Below, piece after piece: positions 21,901 to 34,499 of a DNA stretch of 64,000 bases. Each line of letters begins with the position of its first letter. Within the stretch, counting starts at the first letter, position 1. The stretch spans positions 34,352,721-34,416,720 of the forward strand of contig CM030708.1 in assembly GCA_017979445.1 (NCBI GenBank), read 5' to 3'. Origin of the DNA: Akebia trifoliata (lineage: Eukaryota; Streptophyta; Magnoliopsida; Ranunculales; Lardizabalaceae). The position numbers were made by a program, and so were the translations under genes. The notes beneath the pieces were generated by a model that ran no database searches, was not told where the DNA came from, and saw only the letters and a list, made by a program, of their open reading frames with translations.

Positions 21901-24647
21901 CTAAAGACTATCTATAGTACAATCTGCCACATGCCCACCCACCTTCATCTGCATTTGTATTTTCCAAAACAAGCAACAAAGTTGGAATAAAGCAATTAAA
22001 GCTTGCCTTTCTCCAACAAATAACAGATTCTGTAGGTCAAAGTTAGAAAGGAGAAACAGTGAAGAAGGATCCTGGGGGAACAGTCACCAATTAACATAAA
22101 CTGCTTGACACTTTATTTTGATAGGCTAACAGGTAATTGTTTAGTAGTTCAGGGGGTGACGGTGCCTTTTGAACTCAGGTAGAGGTCTCAACACTCACAG
22201 ACTTTACCAACTTAGCAAGCTATCAAAATGCCATTCCCAGTTAAAGAAGCAACAATATCCTCGGGACATGCATAAAGATTATACTTCCTATCCTCACAAG
22301 AGTATCAATTTTCATCAAGGATGAATACAACAAGACTTTGCAATCCCACTGGACACAGCAACTAATGGGGTGGGGTTGGGGAGGGAAGAACCCATCAAAC
22401 ATCATGTGTCAACTACATAAAAGCAGCTATGATTTCAACATTCTAGAACACACAACGAAAGGCATTTTTCACCTTTAAAGATCTCATCAAACATTATTTG
22501 GAAACAGGGCTGTTAAAGAGTAGCACATAAGCGATAAGCAATCAGGCTGTTTTGAGGTGGGCAGTAGACCACCAATGCAAGCCTAGACTAGGTGCTTGCC
22601 TACTTTTCAAGGCAGGTGCTAAGCGAGTTCCTAGGTTTCCAAGTGCATACCTAGGTGAGATATTCAGTCAGGTGCACAGTGGTCCACTAGAGGAAAACAC
22701 ATACTTTCATACAATAGTTTTGAATCTTTAGCTCTTTTTATATGAAAAACCTCTAAGCTTCTTGCAAGCCTATTCCACCATTGGAGATGCACATATTGAT
22801 CCAATTTAACCTAGAAATCATGATTCATCCATGTTAGGTGTTTTCCCCTTCATAGAGGAAGGAAGATCAATTTATATGAGTTTTTATGTTCTTTATCCTT
22901 TTTCTGTTGTCCTGTAGCAACAATCGGAAATCATTAAGGTTGTGTATATAGGATGATCTATACACATGGTAATAATTGGGTATTTGAACCTATAGGATTC
23001 AATTTCTACTTATAGAGATCCTTTGATAAATGGGTCTTGTTAATGCGTGCCCTAAGGGCACATGTTAAAGTGCAATAAATACAATTTGGAAATTGGATTG
23101 TGTACCGAAAATGCCCTTAGAAAAACTATTTGTTAGCAAAATACCCTCAGATTCCAATTTCCAAAGTGTATTTATTGCACTTTAACGTGTGCTCGAACCC
23201 TCAATAAATTTAGGGGCGTGTTTTTTCAGGAATTTATTATCGAGTGGGAGCGAATGGAAGTTGTGACTTTGTCATCGTTCTTGTTTTGATTGTTTTTCTT
23301 GAGTGGTGTTAGGTAGGTAACCTTGACCACTTTTGTTTCTTTTTTCGTAGTAAGGCCTTCATCTATCAAAAAGGAACTTGGATTATTTAAAGGATATTAT
23401 CACATTTATGGATATTATTTGATGGATAATAACGCATTTATGAACATTTTTTAAAGCATAATATCACCTTTATGGATATTATTTTTTCTTGACTTGTTTA
23501 GTATTGTTTACATGTTTTTTCTTTTTTTTTTTACAAAAAAGAGTACTGAGCGTGATCAATAAATTAATAAAACTACATGAATATGACAGGTATTAGTCAA
23601 AATCCCCAATAGACAGAGCACGAATAGTACGAACAAGTGGCTAGATGACCATCCAAGCCCAACTCATGGCGTCACCCAAGTGCCCCAAAATCCATGCTTG
23701 GAAAGATCTCTGAAGTATCCAAGCCCAACTTATGGCAAAGACACAAGCATTGTACACCATGGAAACGACATTTACAGTAGAAAAATAACACATCCATTTG
23801 AAGAGTTGGGGTAACATAGTTCTGATACCGATTCAAGTTAGCGGAACTATGGTTAGAAACACTCAAACTTGCATACTAAAAGCAAGAATCTTTTACACGG
23901 TGAGAACCTTCCATTGCCAAAAGCGAAGAAACTTCCACGAGAAACTCGCTTCTATCTCAGTAATCTATACTTTATAGATCGATACAAATTCATATAAAAA
24001 AATTGAGATACCACAGTTTTGATTAAAGAATACCAGATTGAGAGAGAACACACACATAGAGCAACATTACGACCAAATCGAATTCAGTGAAACAAACAAA
24101 AACTGCCTACATAGAACAGAATCTGAATGTGTTCAGGGGATAAAATTCCATTTTTTAGGTGTTTTTGTCATACAAACTCTAATTTAATCCAAAATAATTT
24201 TTTTAATCAATCCGTCAAGAATTCGAAGAATAAACTCAAATTACAGACATTATAAATCACCAATTATGGTGTTCTCACTGAAAGCTTAGTAGATGAACCA
24301 AAATACTTAGGGTTAATAGAGAAACTTACCGATTTCGGCTCGTTTTTCCTTCTTGTTTGCCCACCCAACGACGTAGAACATTGGGTCTGAGCCGTACTGG
24401 CAAGAGACCCAGTTAGGATCCTCGGAGCTTTCCATGCACACGATAAGACGCTGCACTCATATCTCCCGTTTCCTTCCCCTTTCGATAACTTACAAAGGTT
24501 CACGCATTCCACAGAAACTACAAAAATTCCAACCACATAACCGTACATGATCAAAAAACCCTAGCCTCTTCAAGAATAATAATTAAAATGTTGAAAATTG
24601 GAGAAGAGTAAACTCAATTCACCTGACATCGAAGAAGAGCCAGCCAT
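12985..24647 (-). CDS. RSH1: RSH1, chloroplast RelA/SpoT homologue (ppGpp hydrolase type)
   Basis: 24 exons, all joins in phase, 887 codons (Arabidopsis RSH1 is about the same length). Exons: 24647-24623, 24517-24330, 21620-21432, 21182-21117, 20938-20846, 20708-20577, 20446-20345, 20231-20154, 20078-20007, 19386-19279, 19095-18998, 17558-17498, 17380-17318, 17225-17169, 17093-16992, 16778-16620, 16494-16363, 16274-16188, 16112-16041, 14488-14402, 14297-13841, 13406-13345, 13257-13189, 13089-12985. Residues 1-~70 form a plastid transit peptide. The HD hydrolase domain keeps H200-D201 and E204-D205 (LLHDTVED) and DRLHN (275-279). The synthetase domain (~350-500) has lost the Gly-Arg motif ([13 protein letters not shown]) and reads EVLIRT for EVQIRT, consistent with RSH1 being a hydrolase. 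TGS lies at ~563-628 and ACT at ~803-887. It degrades the alarmone (p)ppGpp in chloroplasts. Confidence 0.96.
15545..15770 (+). mobile_element. LINE 3' end in RSH1 intron 20, antisense to the gene
   Basis: It shares the LINE 3' signature with the copies at 2560 and 3699: gaggactttgttgttcggtg, then gtatccttggggccatctca, tcccctttttt and an A-run before 15780. It lies in the 1.55-kb intron between RSH1 exons 14488-14402 and 16112-16041. Only ~225 bp remain. Confidence 0.65.
17559..18997 (-). other. Long RSH1 intron (1.44 kb) without features
   Basis: It separates exon 19095-18998 from exon 17558-17498. It holds AT-rich sequence, an A-run at ~18490 and a short (GA)n at ~18955-18970. No coding or structured element was recognised. 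Confidence 0.6.
21621..24329 (-). other. RSH1 intron 2 (2.7 kb) with a foldback repeat
   Basis: The intron holds a hairpin-forming repeat: arms 23046-23097 and ~23152-23194 (catgttaaagtgcaataaat and its near complement) around a ~54-bp loop with accgaaaatgccc. Related unpaired sequence recurs at ~52825-52910. Sequence at 22540-22690 has repeated aggtgcttgcc-like words. No exon was found. Confidence 0.6.
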
Positions 24648-25045
24648 TTTCCCTTATTGAGCATCGAAACAGATAAATCTCATTGAATCCAGTAAAACAT
24701 ATAAGAACATAGAAGAAATTTCACGGTGCTTCTTCAACCTGAATCGAATAAGATGAACCAGAGCTCCTCGCACAAGGCAGAAGAGATTACCACTCTTTCA
24801 ACTAGGATTCGATATCTAATTCAGCTTTGAATCGAATCGCAAAGTCTGAATCTTCGATTTCGGAACAAAATACGGATTTTTTTGAAGAATCCAATCCACA
24901 AAAGGGTTGGCGGGCGATAGAACGAACGAAGAGAGCGAAGGCCACACAAAAACCGTATCGAAGCCGAAGAGATATTTGTATTTTCTTTTTCTTTTTTTTT
25001 TTTTCTTATTTATAGGTGAAGATTTCGTGGGGTGGATTTTAAGAG

Positions 25046-25246
25046 TCGCGATCCAGAATGGTGTCCCGTTCCTATTAAAACTTTAGGTGTCTACGTGGTA
25101 AGTTTTAATTGGAATTTAAACACATTGGACTAAATAAACGGCTTGATTAAGAGCCCAATGTGTTTTATACCAAGTAATACATGCCACTTGGACATCTAAC
25201 CTAGTTTATAGGAACGGGATACCGTATTGGATCCTGAGTCGGATTT
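25046..25246. mobile_element. Foldback MITE, gatccaga-tgtcccgtt family, copy 1
   Basis: The left arm gcgatccagaatggtgtccc, then gtgtctacgtgg, is matched inverted by the right arm taggaacgggataccgtatt followed by ggatcctgagtc. It begins ~400 bp upstream of the RSH1 ATG (24647). Related copies lie at 29098-29566, 29573-29965 and, as one arm, ~57197-57298. Confidence 0.6.
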
Positions 25247-25249
25247 AAA

Positions 25250-28200
25250 CGTAGGCACGCGTCGAGCACGAGTTACCAATAATTTCTGCTGTGAATCACA
25301 TCACGACCCTTATATTTAAAAAATAATTATTATCATTATATTTATTTTCTTACAATTTTACATCTAAAAATTATATAAACATATTATATATAGAAAAAAA
25401 TTATTATTAATTAAGATAATATATTATGAATTAAAATTAATAATGAGAATAGAATTAACTAACCTAAAAATTAAAAATTAAAAATTAAAAAAATTGAATT
25501 GTCATGAATGCACGAGTAAGTCAAACATGTGACAAGGACACAGAACCGTAGATCTTCTTTTTGGGATGCACAATAAAAAAAATTTATGATTTTGTGCCCT
25601 TCCATATCAGTCATGTACAGGCCGCATATGATTTATTAGGTGCATTTATCATTATTCAAAAATCTTTCAAGGTTATTCTTTTTAACAAAATTAACGATTA
25701 TAAATTATATCTCGGAAGATGATTTTGGCTCACAGTTGAGTTGATTGACATATCGTAATTGAGAGATAAAATCATTTTCATGTGGATCGTTTGTATTGCA
25801 CCACTCAATATGTATCTCGAGGCATACACATATGTCACTTGGCATAGTTAGTTCAATATTTATTTGAGTTGGATTATGATGAGATAAATGAAAAGCAAAT
25901 CCTAAGATGGATAGACTTTTAATTGGATTAAATTTCTTTATTTGGATAAGAATTAAAGTGGTAGAAAGATAAGGATTAAGATTACATTTAAGTATTATGA
26001 TTTTTATTTATTTAAAGGGGGAGAGACACTTAATATCGAGTTCATCACTTTTTATTTAATTACTGTCGAGTTCTACAATATTTTCACAAGAAAAAGAAAA
26101 AAAAAAAAAACAATTGAACTCAATAGTAATTCAATGGTGAACTTGACGTTGTAAATGTGAATTAATTTTTTTTTATTTTTTAATTTCGATAGTAGGTAAA
26201 TCTTCTCGAAATAGTTCAAAATGCACAAATCATAATTGCAAATAAAAAATTACAACTTAATCATCAAAAAAATTGAATCTTAACTTCATTGTTCATTTTT
26301 TTTATAAATCATTGAAATAAATAGATAAAAATATATTTAGATGTTTAAAATTAAGAGAATATCATTTTCCATTCGTCATTCATGATATTAAAAAAAAAAA
26401 CCATCGAAAATGATGGCAATTGTTGTTGAATTACCTAACTATGTAAAAAAGATGAGAAAATGATAATCTGGGTATTTCAAAGACCTTATACAGATGAGAT
26501 GAGGTCCATTGACCGTTAAGAAAAGAAAAGTTTATTAAATGAAGTATTCAAAGACCGTCCAAAACTTACAGATCATTTAGAAAAAAAAAAAAAAAATTCT
26601 CCTCCAGAGTCTTTTAAGTAATTTTCCCTTGATATTTTTTTTTGTAATTCACAGGCTAGCGTACAAACCCTTCTATTGAAATACGAGTTGCCGTCATCGT
26701 GAGTTGGTTGTTCAATTAACTCCGTAGTCTTGATATGCTAACACTAGATCAAATTGCCTAAAGTTATTAGGATGGCTATTGGGTCAACTTTTGGCAAGGA
26801 ATAATTTCTAATTAAACTCAATAAGGAAATGTACAAATCAATTTGTACGAAATAATTCATATAATCTTATCGATGTGACCCATTCGATGGGTAGAGTGGC
26901 AAAGCCTCCCACAAAGTTCATGTCTTCTCACTTTATTCTTTCTTTCAAATACAAAATACACCATGAAAATGACTATTTTTTAATGTAGAATAGTAATGAG
27001 TGGCAAACATTTTGTTAAGGTAGAGCGTCATTTCTCGATTATCTCAAGTGTACTTGAGCGAAAGAAAGAGTAATGTGGCTTAGAAGCACTCATCATAGTG
27101 GCAATTAATTATTATAATCTCAATTAGATGTCATAAAGACGTGCCACCACTATAGTAGGTGGAATCAATAGACGGTTACAAATCATCTATGCCTTATGTC
27201 AAATATTGGGGGTTGACATCGTGAATTACAGTTTGCCATTCATATTAAGATTAGTCAGAGAGAGAGAGATCATCATCTATGCCTCATCTCAAGTATTGGG
27301 GTTGACATCGTCAATTATATCTTGTCATTCACACTAAGATTAGTCAAAGAGAGAGAGAGAGAGATCATCATCATCATCATCTATGTCTAATCTCAAATAT
27401 TGGGTTTGGGGTTGACATCGTGAATTATAACTTGTCATTGACACTAAAATTAGTCAGAGAGAGGGTGATGTAAAATAATATTGAAAGTAAAATAGATCAA
27501 AAGTTCAAATTCAAAGAATATAATTTTTAGATAATTTTGCTTTTGATCATTGTTGCTATAGATCAAACAACATCAACCCCCTCTCAATTAGGGTTTAAAA
27601 TGGGTCGAATTTTATCTAAAATTCAAGTGATCTAAATTCGATTTTTAGCAAATTTGATTTCTTCAAATATATCTAAATTAAAATATGGGTTGATGTCCAT
27701 TGACCTGAGTCTAATACGAACTCATCCCCCTATATTTGCCTATATCAGATTGATATATTATTTTGTATGTTTTACGTTATATTTTTATATTTTTTTAGTC
27801 TATCATTCATCAACAAATGAGTATTAGTTGTAGTAGTTAAAACTTCTTTTCAAAAGAGTAGAGATTTTGAGTTCAAATCATATTTAAGTCACATTTTTTA
27901 ATATAATAACTTTGTAATGATTTGAAATTATCTGATTTGTCCGACCCGGATCAATTAATTTGGTTGGATCGGATCCGGATGTGGATTTAATGAAAGTGAA
28001 AAAAATATATATATAGATATGATTTGAACTAGTAGGATCTGAGTCGAATCAATATCCAGAGAATTAAAAATCCAGATATAAATATGAGTAAACGCATATC
28101 CAACCTGAATCCTGACCCGTTTTAAGCCCCACCCTCAGTAGCAATGGAGTTTCTTTTGATAATCAAGTTCAATCAATATGATTCATTTGAGTGTTAAACC

Positions 28201-28600
28201 ATTACTGATCTAAGTTGCTCGACACTCATACAATGTGCCAAGTAGAAGTTTCCTCTTATACCGATCAATTCAAACTCAAATTAGATACGATAAGATGTCA
28301 TTAAGCAATTAAATCTTGTTAATCAAAGCTATCAAAGCATTAAATGTTGGGGACGATTAATCCAATTAATGAATAAAATGATTATATTTGGTAAGTTTAC
28401 TTTTATGGACCTAGAATAATTTTAAGGGCCTTCCTGCTAGTAAACTAATCACAGATATATGTTTATTTATATTTTTTAAGAAATACAAATGGTTCCAACA
28501 AAATTAAACCAAATTCCAATCAGGGTCAACCAATAGGCAAGTTCTTGGTCAATGAATATTTTTCAATAATTAAATGTCACATTTAAGGGATTGGGTTGAC
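25250..28600. other. Gene-free AT-rich stretch
   Basis: No gene was recognised. A ~85-95-bp unit (atcatctatgcctcatctca, agtattggggttgacatcgt) is repeated about three times at ~27190-27470, next to short (GA)n runs. A dispersed repeat at ~27700-28130 has a diverged relative at ~54720-55175. Both include gagttcaaRtc, like a pol III B box, so it could be SINE-derived. Confidence 0.5.
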
Positions 28601-29097
28601 TGGGTATTAAAAGTAGAGAAGAAGAGCACGAAAATGGTGATACACGCCTTGCCTTGTCCCAAAAGTAAATTTTAAAGCAGATGTTAATGTGGTTAGGTGT
28701 ACGAACCGAACCCGTCTCTTTCTATGAATGTGAATCCATCTATGTACCCGATTAGGAGTTGATGTCCTGGAAATTGGATCCAAAATGTATCCGGATCCGA
28801 CCCACATCATTTATAAGAGTTTGAAAAGAGAGGTGTCTTTGTCTGTAATTCAGAAAGATAGAACATCTGAATGTGTGTGTGTGTGGTTGTGCAAAAACCA
28901 AATGAGTCGTATCAAGACCTAATATTTGCAAATGTGGATAAGAAAAGATAAGGAAAATTGAATTATCTATAGACACACTAAAAGTTATTAAAGAATTTCA
29001 AAAACTGTCTTAAAGTTTGTTGACAGAAAGAAATTCCACACAATCCACAAGGTCAAACTTTGAGGCAATCACAACCAATTGATAGAAAGTCTGGATA

Positions 29098-29965
29098 AAG
29101 AGTGGGGATCCAGAGAACGATATCCTATTTTTATACGTGTCTACGTGGCATTTTGTAATTGGATTTTAAAACTTGTTGGGCTCATAACCAAGCCATAATC
29201 TCCTCCTCTTAATTGTTTTAATTTTAAAAAGAACTGTGCTGGAGTGACGCCAAGGGAGACACAAAATGATGTGATGTCGCGCACATTTCCCTAGATGCTT
29301 TTCCACGAGATACAAGTAAAAGGCATCTATGGTTATGTTTGCGCCACCACATCATTTTTGTCACCCTTGTGCCTCTGTTTGTGTCATTCCAGCATTTTTC
29401 TTTTAAAAATCAAACTGCTTCTTCTTTGCTCTCTTTCCAAACTCCCCAAAATCCTCATCTCCTCCCTCTCTTCGATTTGATCTCGAGCCCAATAAATTTT
29501 AAGTTTCACTAGTAAAATGCCACGTAAGTATAAAAACGAGACACTGTTCTATATCCCCACTCTAAAAGATAAAGAGTAGGGATCCAAAACAGTGTCCTGT
29601 TTCTAACAAAGGTCAGATGGCACCCCATTTTATGCCACGTGAAAATTTTGGGACTCCTTGGCTGTATGGACATGTGGTCCATCCCTTGGTGAATCTACAT
29701 ACCAAAAATCATAGTATTTGATAACTTGTATCCCCTAGATCTAAGGTCTTGAAAAAGAATTTAAATCCAACGATTAGAAATCATTCTTAAGGCAATGCTA
29801 TAATCAATGGATACACATCTCCAATCAAATTGATCTTTTGTGTAGATTCGTTGAGGGATGGACCACATATCAATATGGTCAGTGGGTCACCAAAAATGCC
29901 ACATGGCATAAAATGGGGGTGCCACCTGACCTTGGTTAGGAAGGTGTGATCTCCTCTTTCCAGCA
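29098..29965. mobile_element. Two adjacent foldback MITEs, gatccaga family
   Basis: Element 29098-29566: the left arm (agagtggggatccagagaac, then gtgtctacgtggcattttgt) is mirrored by the right arm ending aacgagacactgttctatat then ccccactct. Element 29573-29965: the left arm gagtagggatccaaaacagt, with ggcaccccattttatgccac, is mirrored by aaaatgggggtgccacctga near the right end. The interior carries a second inverted pair around ggaccacatatc and gatatgtggtcc-like words. No coding sequence is seen here or up to 31326. Confidence 0.6.
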
Positions 29966-31326
29966 TAGGTAAAAGTAAATGGATCAGATCAGTCCGGAAA
30001 ACTGATCCATACAATCAAATAACTTCATATCTGGATCATGGATTTGGGTTCTAACAAGCATCCAAACTAATAAACCAGCAGCAACACCCAGTCCATTTAT
30101 GATCTTAAAAGCTCCCTTATCATTTTAGTGGATTTGGAGAGGAATCAAAATGTTCGAAACCTCAGTAACTATATAACTCTCGTTTGAAGTAAGATCACCA
30201 AAATCTGAAAAACTTCAAGCTCTGATCGTGGTTTTGAGTGTTCAGTCGGTGAATAATAGAACCATAGAGCTGGAAGACCATTTGGTGAAATTGCAGCTGA
30301 GGTCAAGAATGTTGGAATTTTCTATTTCCAATTTTATAAGCCCAAGGGTCATCATCATATATATAAGGGTTGGAAACTCGAATCAATTTTCACCGTCAAC
30401 TCTGTCAAGAAAAATATACTTGGTCAGGCCATTTTCAGATCATTTCTTCCTACTCAATCTAAATCCTCTTCTCACCATTCTACTAGGGTCATTGTCAGTG
30501 GTACTTTCCACCCCCATCCCACATGTGCTCATTTCTACTTGTTCTTTCCTAGTCTTTCCACCAATCCATCTACACATTCTCACCTATGGTTCAATGGTTC
30601 TACAAACATTAATTCATGTAAGCATGTAAGCTTCTTCATTTGACATGTAAGCTTCCAAGGGAAAATTAAAGAAAATTCAAAAACCAGATCAAACCTCGGA
30701 ACATTAATTCAAAGGGAATAATTCAAATACGTGAGCAAGGCTCGAATATTAACCAGCTAGCATTGTACTCCTAAAAGAACAAGTCATGCAAGAATGAATG
30801 AGCACTGCAAATATGTAAGATAATGTCAATAACCAATACAGAAAAGTCTAGTAGATGTCTACATAAATAAGAATACATCCAGATTAGCTGTTAGTAAGAA
30901 GGATTTGCCTCACTAGAGTTTAGGTCGTTATACCAACACAGAAAATAGGAGGAAAAAGAACTCCCAAAATACCAGAAGACATGCAAAGTTAAAGAATAAA
31001 AGAATCACTATAATGGTATAACCTAAGATAGAAAATTCCATACAGAATGCCCGTACTTTGTGCAAGAAGTGGGTTTGTTAACCCCATGTCTCTAAAAAAT
31101 ATCTAGAAAGTTTGATAAGACCAGTTTTCATTCTTCCTTTTAGTTTGATAATACAACAAACAGATGATAATACATATAAGTTCTTGAATGTTAAAATAAG
31201 AACCATATACCATTAATCCACACACAGCATATAGGGAAAGTGAAAAAGAAGTGTCTGCATCTTATGCCTATATCGAAGAAACTAAAATAAGAACCATATG
31301 ATGAGAAAATTTTAATCAAAAGTGCT

Positions 31327-34246
31327 CTAATCGGCCAATTTGGACAAACGGTGAATGGTGCTTCTTGCGAGCCTGTTACTAGGATCAATCTTCATAACTG
31401 TTCTTAGGTCTTCTGCTCCAAGCTTGTACTTTTCAGTACTCTCGTATAAGAGTGCACGTTGTATTAGAACAGATATATTTGCACTGTCTTGCTCTAGCAC
31501 CTGTGAAAGAAAACGCAAAGTATTAACACTCCAGGCAAAAAGGCAAAAACATGAAAACTGGTGCTATCTAACTAAAAAGATGGAAAGAATGTTTTCCAGG
31601 GAAGCACAAACTTCTACATCCTTGAGTGTACGTTGCATATGTAGCAACATTATGCATCAAGCTATACGGCATTTCAATCAATGGCAAGCTTTTGAATCAG
31701 CAATAATCAAAAAAACAAAAAAGCCTCTTGAACATCCACTACATAGCAGAAGTTGAGACATCTAAATGTACCCTTTTAACAGTTGAAATAAACTAATTCA
31801 GTGGACAGTAAGGAATTTGTTATTTCTTCGATCCTATGATCCTTGGGTAATCTTCAAGGTTTTAAATCTTGGATGAGATGAAGATGGGCTTGGGTTACTC
31901 ATCTCAATCTAAGAGGTTTCTGAGCGAGAATTTCACTGCGACTCACCAATCCAAGACCTAAGACATTTCGGCTGTGACTCTAAATATCTCATAATCTCGA
32001 TCTCGTTTGAGATACAAACCATGACTGATGGGGTAAGTACCAGATCCATGACTCCTCCTAGGCATTGAAGATGAAATATTCCACTAAAATCCTAGAAATT
32101 GAAAGAAATAACTTCTGTGTCTCTATGGGCTGTAGTCACATGACCATAAAAACAGACGGTCTCACTGCAACTTCATGCTCCTGGTTATCCCGATTCAAAG
32201 AAATGTCCGTTGATTTCAGTGACTTCCTCAAGTTCTTCAACAGACTTCTATGTAAATTTCTTCAACAATTGAGACGAACTTAGACGAAATTTCTTCGTAT
32301 CCATTTGCCAAGTCTGTAAATCTTGCTAGTGAGACTCTCCGTTTCCTCTGAAGCTAATCCTCTCCAAGATTTACAGAATTCTGCGTGAAATTTCTTTTAC
32401 TTATTCATTAGGAACAGATCTTCACCAAGATTAAAAGATTTTCTACTTAAGTTTCTTCAAACCATTGGTGCTCATCACGATATCTACAAGAAACCTCAGT
32501 CCCAGATTTATCAGTTTCACTCGCACCATTTTGCTTTTGCTGGGTTTCTTCATCTACACTATGGCTTCAGAGCCTTTCATACATGATGGTGATAATGATG
32601 ATTTGGAGGGAAAATTTTTAAGCATCCATCATCCAGTTTATAATAGAAAAGATAATTCATCCTCAAAGCCTTATCCCAATGATTTGTGTTTGTTGGATAA
32701 CAGAAAATATAATTATTACTTACATAAAACATGTATTTATAAAATCCATTTCAAACAGTCTAGAAGGATTTGAGAACCATGTCTATCATTCATTCAATGA
32801 GTGGTTCACAAATTGAAAACTCTAGATTGTTTCATAGATGAATCATGCTTTTGGTATCTCATGCAAAAAATAAAAATATCATCAAACAAAAAAGATAAAT
32901 TTAGAAAGGAAAAAAAAAATGTTAATTAATACCTTTGAACAGTCAGCAATCGCCTTTTTATACTCCCCAACTTCTTTATAACACGAAGCTCTGCTCGATA
33001 AAACTTCCATGGTTGTGGAACTATCCCCAGCTTTCTCCAGAAGCACTACTGCCCAAGATAGCCATTTTATGGCATCAGCATGTTGTCCTTGCTTGTAACT
33101 ATCCAATCCCTTATTCTTTGCTGCAGAAGCCGTGACCCCAGCTGGAGGAGGTGGAAGCCCTTCAAGCTCAGTGTACTACTCATATCGTTTCCGCCAAACT
33201 CTGAATCCAAACCCCAATCTTCCATCTCAGAAAACGGCTGGCTTCCATGACCATCAAATCCTGTTGTAGCTGCAGCCGCCACTGAGGCAGAAGATGACGA
33301 GAACAACATATCAAGCGGATCAACCCCCTTGGCTTGGGGAGGAGGAGGTGGTTTCTGAGAAGTGAAATCTTGGATTGGGATATCAAAAACCCCCATAATC
33401 ATCCATTTTTGGACCAGAACCAGCGTTTGATCCAACTGAATTGTTACCCGGGCCAGGAAATTGAGTGCTTGATTTCGTGGCATTTTGGAAATCTCCAAAC
33501 GAGTAGTCAACATTACTGTTACCGCGAGTTGCAGCAGCATTAACACTAACAGCTGGATCCTTCTTAGATCCAAAATCCACCAAAGACCCAAATGGGTCCT
33601 TTTTCGTGGTCGAAGCTCCACTTCTCATCGATGCACCCCCGAGATTCCCAATCGTACTATTATTATTATTAACAGTAGAATAACTCCCTAACTTCTCAGA
33701 AGAACCCCAATTAGTGTTCTTCGAGGAAGTATTGGTTTTTGGCAGAGAATCTGCCAAATTACCCATTGAATAAGAATTCTTGGCTGCCATTGGTGCCGAC
33801 ACAGGCGGTGCATTCTTCAATGGAACATTACTACAGTTAATCTTACCTTGCCCAAGAGCCGAACCAAGGAGATCTCCAAACAAATTCGGATTTTTTTCAA
33901 CAATTCCAATACCAGATCCGCGACCAGAAGGAGGCGTCGAATTCCAACTCTTCCCAGAGATATCTCCAACCATTGAAACAGGGTTTGATAACCCAGGTCG
34001 AGCGGGTTGACTCGGAGCGGGTTGGTGAGTCCATGAGGGTTTGTTTGAAGCCCACGACGCAGGTTTCGATTGTGCAGATGAATATGAAGAAGATGATGAA
34101 AAGGGAGAGTTCGTTTGCTTTTGGTCGTTTAAAGGTCGAGATCGATTGTTGGAAAAACCAGGGCCAAGACCGAAATCGAAATCGAAATTGTTCACAGAAG
34201 CAGATCCTCTTTGTGGATTACTGGATTTCCCAAAATTAGAATTCAT
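31327..34246 (-). CDS. TPR protein with disordered Gly/Ser/Asn-rich N-terminus; reading frame broken twice
   Basis: Two exons, 34246-32933 and 31500-31327, ~495 codons if two indels are ignored. Residues 1-~340 are low-complexity Ser/Asn/Gly/Pro (FDFDFGLGPGFSNN at the start). Then come acidic segments VDPLDMLFSSSS and FSEMEDWGLDSEFGG, then GLPPPPAGVTASAAKNKGLD and a C-terminal TPR domain (DSYKQGQHADAIKWLSWAVV, SSRASCYKEVGEYKKAIADC, RALLYESTEKYKLGAEDLRT). As written, the first frame stops at 33383 after DDYGGF. The coding sense continues one frame over from ~33384 to ~33176 and then returns to the first frame. Plant homologues have this order, but their function is unknown to me. A 5' UTR intron is likely at 34309-34400. 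Confidence 0.75.
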
Positions 34247-34499
34247 CGTTTTTATTAATAAAAAAAAATTAGGGTTTTTTTCTGGTAAATCTGTTAAAAT
34301 TGGATCTCCTGGTGAGATAGACAGATAGATCGATCAGAAAAGTGTGACCTGTAGAGATCAAGAAAGAAGAAACGAAATCTGGAGAGATCTAAGAGCTTAC
34401 CTGGATTGAGAGAAAGAAGAACAGAGAGAGATCGATCTAGGAGGAACAGAGGTTGCTAAACTGCGCCTCCTCTTTAAGCTTGGTTTCGCCTATTTGATG

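Noticed and set aside
30228..30629. 133-codon + strand open frame
   Set aside because: No domain, no homologue I recognise, no splice partners; composition looks like translated AT-rich intergenic DNA.
33176..33390. Intron of ~205-215 bp in place of the TPR frameshifts
   Set aside because: GT and AG dinucleotides can be found near both ends, but the segment itself carries conserved-looking coding motifs in the shifted frame, so indels fit better; RNA data would decide.
33973..34328. Overlapping + strand frames rich in charged residues
   Set aside because: Antisense to the low-complexity N-terminus of the TPR gene.
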